From positions 19,067 through 83,066 of the forward strand of contig NZ_BDJE01000034.1 in NCBI RefSeq assembly GCF_002117935.1: a stretch of DNA of 64,000 bases. The letters run 5' to 3'. The notes beneath the pieces were generated by a model that did not search any database, had not been told where the DNA came from, and saw nothing but the letters and a program-made list of their open reading frames with translations. The stretch is from Nocardioides sp. PD653-B2. GTDB lineage: Bacteria > Actinomycetota > Actinomycetes > Propionibacteriales > Nocardioidaceae. The position numbers and the translations under genes are program-made. Below, one piece after another: positions 18,390 through 26,465 of this stretch (position 1 is its first letter; each line of letters starts with the position of its first letter).

Positions 18390-21300
18390 ATGTTCACCAA
18401 GGTGCTGGTTGCCAACCGTGGCGAGATCGCGATCCGCGCCTTCCGCGCGGCGTACGAGGTCGGCGCGCGGACGGTCGCCGTCTTCCCGTACGAGGACCGC
18501 TGGTCGGAGCACCGGCTCAAGGCCGACGAGGCCTACGAGATCGGCGAGCGCGGCCACCCGGTGCGCGCCTACCTCGACCCCGAGGCCATCGTCGCCGTGG
18601 CGCTCCGCGCGGGTGCCGACGCGGTCTACCCCGGCTACGGGTTCCTCTCGGAGAACCCCGCGCTCGCCGAGGCCTGCGCCAACGCCGGCATCACGTTCAT
18701 CGGTCCCACCGCCGAGGTGCTGACCCTGACGGGCAACAAGGCCCGGGCCATCGCGGCGGCCAAGGCGGCCGGCGTACCGACCCTCGCGTCGGTCGACCCC
18801 TCCACCGACGTCGACGCCCTGGTCGAGTCGGCCGCGGAGATGCCGTACCCGCTCTTCGTGAAGGCCGTCGCCGGCGGCGGCGGCCGCGGCATGCGCAGGG
18901 TCGACGACCCGAAGGACCTGCGCGAGGCCGTCGAGACCTGCATGCGTGAGGCCGAGGGCGCCTTCGGCGACCCGACCGTCTTCATCGAGCAGGCGGTCGT
19001 CGAGCCCCGCCACATCGAGGTGCAGATCCTCGCCGACGGCGCCGGCAACGTGATCCACCTCTTCGAGCGCGACTGCTCGGTGCAGCGCCGCCACCAGAAG
19101 GTCATCGAGATCGCGCCGGCCCCCAACCTCGACCCGGCGATCCGGGACAGCATGTGCGCCGACGCCGTGCGCTTCGCCCAGGAGATCGGCTACCGCAACG
19201 CCGGCACCGTCGAGTTCCTGCTCGACCGCGACGGCAACTACGTCTTCATCGAGATGAACCCGCGGATCCAGGTCGAGCACACGGTCACCGAGGAGGTCAC
19301 CGACGTCGACCTGGTGCAGTCGCAGCTGCGGATCGCCTCCGGCGAGACCCTCGACGACCTGGGGCTCTCGCAGGACACCGTCCAGCTCCGCGGCGCCGCC
19401 CTCCAGTGCCGGATCACCACCGAGGACCCGGCCAACAACTTCCGGCCCGACACCGGCGTGATCACGACGTACCGCTCCCCCGGCGGCGGCGGTGTCCGCC
19501 TCGACGGCGGCACGGTCTACACCGGTGCCGAGGTCTCCGCCCACTTCGACTCGATGCTCGCCAAGCTCACCTGTCGCGCCCGGACCTTCGACAAGGCCGT
19601 CGAGAAGGCGCGCCGCGCGGTGGCGGAGTTCCGCATCCGGGGCGTCTCCACCAACATCCCGTTCCTCCAGGCGGTGCTCGCCGACCCCGACTTCGCGGCC
19701 GGCCACGTCACCACGTCGTTCATCGAGACCCACCCGCAGCTGCTCCAGGCCCGGGGCACCGGCGACCGCGGCAGCAAGATCCTCAACTACCTCGCCGACG
19801 TCACCGTCAACCAGCCGTACGGCGCGGCGCCGGTCAGCGTCGACCCGGCGACGAAGCTCCCCGAGGTCAACCTCCAGGTGCCCGCGCCGGACGGCAGCCG
19901 GCAGCTGCTGCTCGAGGTCGGCCCGGAGGAGTTCGCCCGGCGGCTGCGCGCGCAGAAGGACGTCGCGGTGACCGACACGACCTTCCGTGACGCCCACCAG
20001 AGCCTGCTCGCCACCCGGGTCCGCACCCGCGACCTGCTGACCGTCGCCGGCCACGTCGCGCGCACGACGCCGCAGCTCTGGTCGCTCGAGGCCTGGGGCG
20101 GCGCGACGTACGACGTGGCGCTGCGCTTCCTCGCCGAGGACCCGTGGGAGCGGCTGGCCGCCCTGCGCCAGGCGGTCCCGAACATCTGCCTCCAGATGCT
20201 GCTCCGCGGCCGCAACACGGTCGGCTACACGCCGTACCCGACCGACGTGACCAACGCGTTCGTCGAGGAGGCGGCGGCCACCGGCATCGACGTCTTCCGG
20301 ATCTTCGACGCGCTCAACGACGTCGAGCAGATGCGTCCGGCGATCGAGGCCGTGCGCGCGACCGGCACCGCGGTGGCCGAGGTCGCGCTCTGCTACACCG
20401 GCGACCTCTCCGACCCGGACGAGACGCTCTACACGCTCGACTACTACCTGGAGCTGGCCGACCGGATCGTCGACGCCGGCGCCCACGTGCTCGCGATCAA
20501 GGACATGGCGGGCCTGCTGCGCGTGCCCGCGGCCCGCACGCTGGTGACCGCGCTGCGCGAGCGGTTCGACCTGCCGGTCCACCTGCACACCCACGACACG
20601 CCGGGCGGCCAGCTCGCGACCCTGCTCGCCGCGATCGATGCAGGCGTCGACGCCGTCGACGCCGCGACCGCGTCGATGGCCGGCACCACCTCGCAGCCCG
20701 CCCTCTCCGCCCTCGTGTCGGCGACCGACCACGGGCCGCGCGAGACCGGGCTCTCGCTCGAGGCGATCTGCGCACTGGAGCCCTACTGGGAGGCGACCCG
20801 CCGCGTCTACGCGCCGTTCGAGTCCGGCCTGCCGTCCCCGACCGGGCGCGTCTACACGCACGAGATCCCCGGCGGCCAGCTCTCCAACCTGCGCCAGCAG
20901 GCGATCGCGCTCGGCCTGGGCGAGAAGTTCGAGCAGATCGAGGACATGTACGCCGCGGCCAACGACATCCTCGGCAACATCGTCAAGGTCACGCCGTCCT
21001 CCAAGGTCGTCGGCGACCTGGCCCTGCACCTCGTCGCCGTCGGCGCCGACCCGGCCGAGTTCGCGGAGGACCCGGGCAAGTTCGACATCCCCGACTCGGT
21101 GATCGGCTTCCTCAACGGCGAGCTCGGGGACCCGCCCGGCGGCTGGCCCGAGCCGTTCCGCAGCAAGGCGCTCGAGGGTCGCACCCACAAGCCGCCCGCC
21201 GAGGAGATCACCGACGCGCAGCGCGACGCGCTGGCCGCCGAGCCCGGCACCACCAGCACCGTCCGCCGCCGGATGCTCAACGAGCTGCTCTTCCCCGGCC

Positions 21301-21788
21301 CCACCCAGGACTTCCTCGAGTCGCGCGAGACGTACGGCGACCTCTCGGTGCTGCCGACGATCGACTACCTCTACGGCCTGCGCCGGGGCGACGAGCACGA
21401 GGTCGAGATCGAGGAGGGCAAGACGCTCATCCTCGGCGTGCAGTCGATCAGCGAGCCCGACGAGCGCGGCATCCGTACGGTGATGGCGCTCATCAACGGC
21501 CAGCTCCGGCCGGTCAACGTCCGCGACCGCAGCGTCGCCTCCGAGGTCGCGACCGCCGAGAAGGCCGACACGTCGAAGCCCGGCCAGGTCGCCGCGCCGT
21601 TCCAGGGCGTCGTCACGATCGTGGTCGCCGAGGGTGACACCGTCGCCGCCGGCGACACGGTGGCGACGATCGAGGCGATGAAGATGGAGGCCGCGATCAC
21701 GGCGCCGGTCGCCGGCACCGTCGAGCGGCTGGCGCTCTCCGGCACGCAGGCCGTCGACGGCGGCGACCTGGTCCTGGTCTTGTCCTGA
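18390..21788 (+). CDS. pyc: pyruvate carboxylase
   Basis: A 1132-aa single-chain pyruvate carboxylase, which makes oxaloacetate from pyruvate, bicarbonate and ATP. The biotin carboxylase part starts MFTKVLVANRGEIAIRAF, with the ATP-grasp loop AGGGGRGMR. The carboxyltransferase domain begins near residue 525 with VTDTTFRDAHQSLLATRVR and includes RNTVGYTPYP and the metal-binding HLHTHDT. The C-terminal carrier domain has EAMKMEAA with biotinyl-Lys at residue 1098. Domain order and length are normal. ATG 18390 is preferred over a GTG two codons earlier. The array of 51-bp repeats starts 2 bp after the stop. Confidence 0.97.
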   Translation: MFTKVLVANRGEIAIRAFRAAYEVGARTVAVFPYEDRWSEHRLKADEAYEIGERGHPVRAYLDPEAIVAVALRAGADAVYPGYGFLSENPALAEACANAGITFIGPTAEVLTLTGNKARAIAAAKAAGVPTLASVDPSTDVDALVESAAEMPYPLFVKAVAGGGGRGMRRVDDPKDLREAVETCMREAEGAFGDPTVFIEQAVVEPRHIEVQILADGAGNVIHLFERDCSVQRRHQKVIEIAPAPNLDPAIRDSMCADAVRFAQEIGYRNAGTVEFLLDRDGNYVFIEMNPRIQVEHTVTEEVTDVDLVQSQLRIASGETLDDLGLSQDTVQLRGAALQCRITTEDPANNFRPDTGVITTYRSPGGGGVRLDGGTVYTGAEVSAHFDSMLAKLTCRARTFDKAVEKARRAVAEFRIRGVSTNIPFLQAVLADPDFAAGHVTTSFIETHPQLLQARGTGDRGSKILNYLADVTVNQPYGAAPVSVDPATKLPEVNLQVPAPDGSRQLLLEVGPEEFARRLRAQKDVAVTDTTFRDAHQSLLATRVRTRDLLTVAGHVARTTPQLWSLEAWGGATYDVALRFLAEDPWERLAALRQAVPNICLQMLLRGRNTVGYTPYPTDVTNAFVEEAAATGIDVFRIFDALNDVEQMRPAIEAVRATGTAVAEVALCYTGDLSDPDETLYTLDYYLELADRIVDAGAHVLAIKDMAGLLRVPAARTLVTALRERFDLPVHLHTHDTPGGQLATLLAAIDAGVDAVDAATASMAGTTSQPALSALVSATDHGPRETGLSLEAICALEPYWEATRRVYAPFESGLPSPTGRVYTHEIPGGQLSNLRQQAIALGLGEKFEQIEDMYAAANDILGNIVKVTPSSKVVGDLALHLVAVGADPAEFAEDPGKFDIPDSVIGFLNGELGDPPGGWPEPFRSKALEGRTHKPPAEEITDAQRDALAAEPGTTSTVRRRMLNELLFPGPTQDFLESRETYGDLSVLPTIDYLYGLRRGDEHEVEIEEGKTLILGVQSISEPDERGIRTVMALINGQLRPVNVRDRSVASEVATAEKADTSKPGQVAAPFQGVVTIVVAEGDTVAAGDTVATIEAMKMEAAITAPVAGTVERLALSGTQAVDGGDLVLVLS

Positions 21789-21790
21789 CC

Positions 21791-22122
21791 GAACAGCGCA
21801 ATTGCGCGGTTGTGACCGGGTGGGCGCGCGTTCCCGTGTCCGAACAGCGCAATTGCGCGGTTGCGACCCGGTAGGCACGCGTTCCCCTGTCCGAACAGCG
21901 CAATTGCGCGGTTGCGACCAGGTAGGCACGCGTTCCCCTGTCCGAACAGCGCAATTGCGCGGTTGCGACCACGTCGGTACGCGTTTCCCGGCCCGAACAG
22001 CGCAATTGCGCGGTTGCGACCAGGAAGGCAGGCGTTCCCCGGCCCAAGCAGCGCAATTGCGCGGTTGCGACCACGTACGCACGCGTTCCCGTGCCCGAAC
22101 AGCGCAAGTGCGCGATTGCGAC
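21791..22122 (+). repeat. 51-bp tandem repeat array, seven copies, palindromic core
   Basis: Seven units start at 21791, 21842, 21893, 21944, 21995, 22046 and 22097, exactly 51 bp apart. Each unit opens with AACAGCGCAATTGCGC and then GGTTGCGACC; GCGCAATTGCGC is a perfect 12-bp palindrome, flanked by AAC and GTT arms. The other about 24 bp also repeat, with GGCACGCGTTCCC the most constant part. The last copy is decayed (AAGTG in place of AATTG). The array fills the 362-bp gap between the pyc stop and the phosphatase start. The sixth unit begins AAGCAG in place of GAACAG. Function is unknown. A relative in inverted orientation lies at 63452-63525. Confidence 0.95.
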
Positions 22123-22150
22123 GGCCCGCACCCGGCTACCCTCGAAGGAC

Positions 22151-23467
22151 ATGGTCAACTCGCGCAGGCTGCTGAACGTCGGACGTGTCCTCGAAGCGGC
22201 CGAAGCCGCCTCCCCGGTCGAGGCGGTAGGAGCCGTCGCCCGCGAGCTGGGCCTCGCCTTCGGGGCGGTGTCCGTCTCATTCCTCATCTCGGACCTGTCC
22301 GGGCGCGCGCTGGTGCGGCTCGCGCACGTGCCGCTCCCCGGCGGCTCCCTCGACCCCGGCGAGCGTCGCGACGAGGACGAGTCCGCGACGGTCCTGCCGT
22401 TCGACGGCGGGCCCCCGGAGCAGGCGGTCCGCACCCAGAGCGTGCAGGTGCTGCCGCCGGACCCGGCCGCGGCCGACGACGTCGCCGGGCTGTGGGGCGT
22501 GCTGGCCCCGGTGACCGAGCGCGGCGAGAGCATCGGCCTGCTGGAGCTCTACCTGCCCGAGGAGCCGCCCCCGGACGTCGTCGCCGAGGTCGCGCAGGTC
22601 GCGCATCTCCTCGCGTTCGTCGTCATCGCCAACCGTCGACACACGGACCTGTTCGAGTGGGGTCAGCGCACCCGGGCCTTCAGCCTGTCCGCCGAGATCC
22701 AGCAGCGGCTGCTGCCCGAGGCACAGACCTGTGAGGCCGCCGCCTTCACGCTCGCCGGATGGCTGGAACCCGCGGCGCGCATCGGCGGGGACACCTTCGA
22801 CTACAGCCTGGCCCGGGACCTGCTGCACCTGTCGCTGACCGACGCGATGGGGCACGGCGTCGACGCGGCGCTGACCGCCTCCACCTGCCTGGCCGGCCTG
22901 CGAGGTGCCCGGCGGCGGGGCCTGACCCTGCTCGAGCAGGCCCGGGCGACCAACAGCGCCCTGGCCGAGCACACCCCCGAGGGCCGGGACGACTTCGTGA
23001 CCGGGCTGGTCGGCCGGCTCGACCTCACGACGGGGCGTCTCGAGCTCGTCAACGCGGGACACGTCTCGCCGTACCTGCTCCGCGGCGGGGCCCTCACGAC
23101 CCTGGAGCTCGCGATCGACCTGCCCTTCGGCCTGTTCGCCGACAGCGACTACCGCAGCACCGTCGTGCAGCTGGAGGCCGGCGACCGGCTGGTGCTCATC
23201 ACCGACGGCATGCTGGAGCGCAACGTGGCGTCCCTCGACCTGCCGGGCGCGATCCGGGAGGGCACCGGGCTCCACCCCCGGGAGGTGGTCCGCGCCCTGG
23301 CCGACAGCGCCCTCGTCGCGGCCGGCCACGCCCTCCAGGACGATGCCACCCTGCTGTGCCTGGACTGGCACGGCCGGCACGACGTATCCAGGAACGCGGT
23401 GTCCGGAGCAGAGCCGGAGCGGGCGAGCGACGCCCTGCCGCCTACGCAGGAGTCACGATCACGTTGA
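22151..23467 (+). CDS. GAF-like/PP2C (SpoIIE-type) serine phosphatase
   Basis: A 438-aa cytoplasmic phosphatase. The N-terminal about 160 residues look like a degenerate GAF sensor domain. A linker helix (FSLSAEIQQRLLPE) typical of RsbU-like proteins precedes a PP2C-SpoIIE domain at about 205-430, with RIGGDTFDY, DAMGHGVDAALTA, VNAGHVSPYLLRGG and LITDGMLE; the aspartates bind Mn/Mg. Such enzymes dephosphorylate anti-anti-sigma factors in partner-switch pathways, but no partner gene lies near. ATG 22151 follows GAAGG. The promoter would have to lie inside or downstream of the repeat array. The 3' end overlaps the convergent XRE gene by 26 bp. Confidence 0.88.
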   Translation: MVNSRRLLNVGRVLEAAEAASPVEAVGAVARELGLAFGAVSVSFLISDLSGRALVRLAHVPLPGGSLDPGERRDEDESATVLPFDGGPPEQAVRTQSVQVLPPDPAAADDVAGLWGVLAPVTERGESIGLLELYLPEEPPPDVVAEVAQVAHLLAFVVIANRRHTDLFEWGQRTRAFSLSAEIQQRLLPEAQTCEAAAFTLAGWLEPAARIGGDTFDYSLARDLLHLSLTDAMGHGVDAALTASTCLAGLRGARRRGLTLLEQARATNSALAEHTPEGRDDFVTGLVGRLDLTTGRLELVNAGHVSPYLLRGGALTTLELAIDLPFGLFADSDYRSTVVQLEAGDRLVLITDGMLERNVASLDLPGAIREGTGLHPREVVRALADSALVAAGHALQDDATLLCLDWHGRHDVSRNAVSGAEPERASDALPPTQESRSR

Positions 23468-23969
23468 CCGCCCGCAGGTCGACGTCTCCGGTCGCGGTGT
23501 AGCGGTGGGGTACGTCGGCCGGCCACCGGACGTGTCCCCCGGCCGAGGCCTCGAGCGACTCCTCGCCGTACTCGACCCGGCAACCGCCCGCCAGGACGAG
23601 CAGCTGCTCCACGACGCCGGGGGCGTGCGCCGGGGAGCTCCGGGTGGTGCCGGCCGCGACACGGAGCAGGTAGACCTCGGACGTCGCCCCCGCCGTGTGC
23701 TCGGTGTGCAGCAGCACCCCCTCGAAGCCGTCGTCGGCGATCACCGACCCGGCCCGGAAGTCCACGAGTGCCGCCAGGGGTACGCCGAGCGGCCCGGCGA
23801 CGGCGTACAGGGTCTCGAGCGTGGGGTTGCGCTGCCCGGTCTCGAGCTCGGAGAGCGAGCCCTTGCCGATGCCGGCCGCGTCGGCCAGGGCCGACAGGGA
23901 CAGGCCGCGCTCGGTCCGGAGCGCCCGGACCCGGGCGCCAACCTCGGCTCGTGGACCGCTCCCCGCCAT
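23442..23969 (-). CDS. XRE-family regulator with cupin domain
   Basis: A 175-aa repressor or activator. Residues 9-65 are a helix-turn-helix of the Cro/C1 type (RGLSLSALADAAGIGKGSLS, then ELETGQRNPTLETLY). Residues 85-170 form a cupin beta-barrel with HAPGVVEQLLVLAGG and GGHVRWPADVPHRY, which probably binds a small effector. It is divergent from the benE-like transporter gene, 49 bp apart, with a perfect inverted repeat in between, so it most likely controls the transporter and itself. HTH-cupin regulators commonly pair with transporters in this way. Confidence 0.88.
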   Translation of the reverse strand: MAGSGPRAEVGARVRALRTERGLSLSALADAAGIGKGSLSELETGQRNPTLETLYAVAGPLGVPLAALVDFRAGSVIADDGFEGVLLHTEHTAGATSEVYLLRVAAGTTRSSPAHAPGVVEQLLVLAGGCRVEYGEESLEASAGGHVRWPADVPHRYTATGDVDLRAVNVIVTPA

Positions 23970-23992
23970 TGGCGTCTCCCTGTGTAGCCTGC

Positions 23993-24008
23993 GTTCTGTT
24001 TACAGAAC
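23993..24008. promoter_or_regulatory. operator candidate between xre-cupin and benE genes
   Basis: GTTCTGTTTACAGAAC: 7-bp perfect arms (GTTCTGT/ACAGAAC) with a TT spacer, in the 49-bp divergent intergenic region and 10 bp before the transporter ATG. Its symmetry, position and unusual AT content make it the obvious binding site for the neighbouring XRE-cupin protein. Confidence 0.65.
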
Positions 24009-24018
24009 GGAGTCTGCC

Positions 24019-25200
24019 ATGACCCAGGCCGCCACGACACACCACGAGGGCACCCCCGTCGTCGCCGGGATCGTCACGGCGCTCGTCGGCTCCAGCAGCT
24101 CCTTCGTCGTGGTGCTCGCCGGCCTGACCGCCGTGGGGGCGAGCCCCGCGCAGGCCGCGTCCGGCCTGCTCGCCCTCCTCGTCACGCAGGCGCTCGGCAT
24201 GTTGTGGCTCGCCGTCCGTCACCGCACCCCGATCACGCTCGCCTGGTCGACGCCGGGAGCAGCGCTGCTCGTCTCGACGGGCGCGGTCACCGGCGGCTGG
24301 GCGGCCGCCGTGGGCGCCTTCGCGGTCGCCGGCGGCCTGATCGTGCTCACCGGCCTGGTCCCGGCACTGGGCGAGCTGATCGCCCGGATCCCCGTCTCCC
24401 TGGCCCGCGCGATGCTCGCCGGCGTCCTGCTGCCGATCTGCCTGGAGCCGGTCACCGGGCTCGCGGACTCGCCGGCGTACGTCGGTCCGGTCGTGCTCGC
24501 CTGGGTGGTGATGCACCGCGTCTCGCGGCGCTGGGCGGTGCCGGTCGCGCTCGCCGTCGCGCTGCTCGTCGTGGTCGTGACGGCCGGGTCGTCGGTCGCG
24601 CCCGCCGACCTGCTCCCGACGGTCACCTGGACCACGCCGCACTGGACGGTCGCGGCCGTGGTGAGCATCGCGATCCCGCTCTACATCGTCACCATGGCCT
24701 CCCAGAACGTGCCCGGCGTGGCGGTCACCTCGAGCTTCGGCTACCAGGTGCCGTGGCGCGAGACCATGACGGTCACCGGGATCGGCACCCTGGTCGGCGC
24801 CCCCTTCGGCGGGCACGCGATCAACCTCGCGGCGATCACCGCTGCGATGACCGCCGGACCGATGGCCGGACCCGACCGCGGCCGGCGGTGGATCGCCGCG
24901 GTGACGGCGTCGGCGACCTACCTGGCGCTGGCCCTCGCCTGCGGTGCCCTGACCGCCCTGGTCGCGGCCGCCCCCGGCGACGTCATGCAGGCGGCTGCCG
25001 GGCTGGCGCTGCTCGGCACGCTCGGCTCGGCGCTGGCCGGCGCCCTCGCCGACGAGCACGACCGCGAGGTGGCCGTCGTGTGCTTCGTGGTCGCCGCCTC
25101 CGGCGTCACGATCCTGGGCGTCGGCGCCGCCTTCTGGGCACTGCTCGCCGGCCTGGTGCTGCGGCCCCTGCTGCGGCCGGGCGGCGTCAGCCGACCTTGA
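24019..25200 (+). CDS. BenE-family benzoate/H+ symporter-like transporter
   Basis: A 393-aa polytopic membrane protein with about 12 helices. It has the family marks TPITLAWSTPGAALL in the N-terminal half, MASQNVPGVAVTSSFGY and FGGHAINLAAITAAM in the C-terminal half, the latter two being the conserved substrate-region motifs of BenE. Family members import benzoate with protons, but no benzoate catabolic gene is nearby, so another aromatic or organic acid is possible. The chosen ATG leaves the operator upstream; longer frames would run through the regulator's start. The last 14 bp overlap the convergent SpoIID-like gene. Confidence 0.88.
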   Translation: MTQAATTHHEGTPVVAGIVTALVGSSSSFVVVLAGLTAVGASPAQAASGLLALLVTQALGMLWLAVRHRTPITLAWSTPGAALLVSTGAVTGGWAAAVGAFAVAGGLIVLTGLVPALGELIARIPVSLARAMLAGVLLPICLEPVTGLADSPAYVGPVVLAWVVMHRVSRRWAVPVALAVALLVVVVTAGSSVAPADLLPTVTWTTPHWTVAAVVSIAIPLYIVTMASQNVPGVAVTSSFGYQVPWRETMTVTGIGTLVGAPFGGHAINLAAITAAMTAGPMAGPDRGRRWIAAVTASATYLALALACGALTALVAAAPGDVMQAAAGLALLGTLGSALAGALADEHDREVAVVCFVVAASGVTILGVGAAFWALLAGLVLRPLLRPGGVSRP

Positions 25201-26365
25201 AGGTCACCCAGGTCGAGCGCAGCGCGAGCATCGAGCGGAAGGTGTCGCCCGAGACCACGGCCCTGCCGGCGCTGCCGGTCAGCGTGATCGAGCGGACCCG
25301 GCCGCCCCAGTCACCGTTGCCGTCCCGGCTGGTCACCGCGATCTTCGTCAGGTTGCCGACCGAGGGCCAGGTGCGCTCGATGAGACCGTCGTCGACCTTC
25401 TGCGACCAGGTGTGCACGGGGTTGCCGGACCAGCCGTCGTAGGGGTCCTTCTTGGCCGGCAGGTACGACACCGACCCGGCCGAGGTCCACCCGCCGCTGC
25501 TCGACGCGAACTGGGTGAACGCCGGCTCGCCGCCCGACAGCAGGATCCGGCGGGCCGTGGCGTCGACGGCGCGGTTGGAGGCGTCGTACTCGGCGCTGTA
25601 GCCGCCGTACACCTGGCACGACGTGGTGTCGCAGAGCTGGTAGGCGCTCGACTGCGGGTGCTTGCGCTCGTACGCCGCGTAGGTGCGCGCCGCGACCGCC
25701 TGCGCGCGCACCGCCTCGGGGCTCCACGACGCGGGGATCTCCAGCGGCACGACGCCCTTGAGGTAGCTCTCGAGGCTGAGGTCGTTGACGGTCACCCGCG
25801 ACCCGGACGACGTGACGGCCCGCAGCCGGCCGCGGTAGGCGCGCTCGCCGCCGGGCGTGACCAGCGTGATCGGGTCGCCCGCGGCGTAGAACTCGCCGTC
25901 GCCCTTCAGCACCTTCCAGCGGTGCCACTTCTGGGTGCGGAAGGACACCCGGTTGACGCCGTCCTTGCCGATGTCGACCTTCCAGCGCGAGGCACCGTTG
26001 TCGGGCAGCGCGACCCGCTCCCCACCGGCCGTGTCGCGCACGGTCAGCCCCGAGCGCGGCTCGACGATCAGGTCATCGGTGGTGTCGGCGCTGATCAGCA
26101 CGGTGACCCGGCCCTTGCCGGTGCCCCAGGTGGTGCCGGGGTAGTAGAACTCGGCGATCTGGGTGTAGGTCAGGCCCTCGCGGGCGGCGCCCTCGGCGCC
26201 GTACTGCGACATGCCGTGGCCGTGGCCGTAGCCGTGCCCCTTGATCGTGATGGTGGCGTCGCCCGGGACCTTCCAGACGTCCGTCGCGGTGGCGGCGTCG
26301 GCCGGGGCGAGGATGCCGCTCAGCGTGAGCAGGCCCGCCGTGAGCAGGGTCGAGAGCGCGCGCAT
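25187..26365 (-). CDS. secreted SpoIID/LytB domain protein, copy A
   Basis: A 392-aa exported protein with a signal peptide (MRALSTLLTAGLLTLSGIL, ADA cleavage). It carries the SpoIID/LytB motif GHGYGHGHGMSQYGAEGAA at about residues 43-61 and the second conserved block SYLKGVVPLEIPASW, then AQAVAARTYA. SpoIID proteins act on peptidoglycan glycan strands (lytic transglycosylase type); actinobacterial relatives are thought to take part in cell wall turnover. A paralog with the same layout lies 98 bp upstream, indicating tandem duplication. The catalytic Glu usually found in the second block (P.EIP) is present. Confidence 0.88.
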   Translation of the reverse strand: MRALSTLLTAGLLTLSGILAPADAATATDVWKVPGDATITIKGHGYGHGHGMSQYGAEGAAREGLTYTQIAEFYYPGTTWGTGKGRVTVLISADTTDDLIVEPRSGLTVRDTAGGERVALPDNGASRWKVDIGKDGVNRVSFRTQKWHRWKVLKGDGEFYAAGDPITLVTPGGERAYRGRLRAVTSSGSRVTVNDLSLESYLKGVVPLEIPASWSPEAVRAQAVAARTYAAYERKHPQSSAYQLCDTTSCQVYGGYSAEYDASNRAVDATARRILLSGGEPAFTQFASSSGGWTSAGSVSYLPAKKDPYDGWSGNPVHTWSQKVDDGLIERTWPSVGNLTKIAVTSRDGNGDWGGRVRSITLTGSAGRAVVSGDTFRSMLALRSTWVTFKVG

Positions 26366-26445
26366 GAAGGACTTCCGGGACGGGTGTGACGGATGTGAAA
26401 CCCAAGCGCATCACGGGTCACAGCAGTCCCGCAATGCGTGCGGGC

Positions 26446-26465
26446 GAACTACAGATCTGTAGTTC
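26446..26465. promoter_or_regulatory. perfect 20-bp palindrome between the SpoIID paralogs
   Basis: GAACTACAGATCTGTAGTTC is a perfect 20-bp palindrome with no loop. It overlaps the stop codon of copy B and is about 80 bp upstream of copy A. It could be an operator for copy A, or a stem at the end of the copy B mRNA, though the lack of a loop favours protein binding. Which one cannot be decided here. Confidence 0.55.

Noticed and set aside
18375..22082. 1235-aa frame antisense to pyruvate carboxylase
   Set aside because: It is the reverse of a strongly coding gene in a high-GC genome; its composition is Arg/Val/Gly/Leu-rich low complexity with no domain.
21791..22122. CRISPR array
   Set aside because: Core length of about 27 bp and 24-bp intervals resemble a CRISPR array, but the intervals are themselves related copies (GGCACGCGTTCCC recurs), and there are no cas genes in the window.
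21861..22175. Protein of 17-residue repeats encoded by the array (both strands open)
   Set aside because: 51 is a multiple of 3, so any stop-free unit yields long repetitive frames on both strands. No ribosome binding site or signal supports translation, and the core is palindromic DNA.
24000..25200. Benzoate catabolism locus
   Set aside because: Only the transporter-like gene and a regulator are present; no dioxygenase or diol dehydrogenase gene nearby.
26366..26463. c-di-AMP (ydaO-type) riboswitch upstream of the SpoIID-like gene copy A
   Set aside because: Cell wall hydrolase genes in actinobacteria often have one, but the 98-bp gap is too short and lacks the conserved aptamer pattern.
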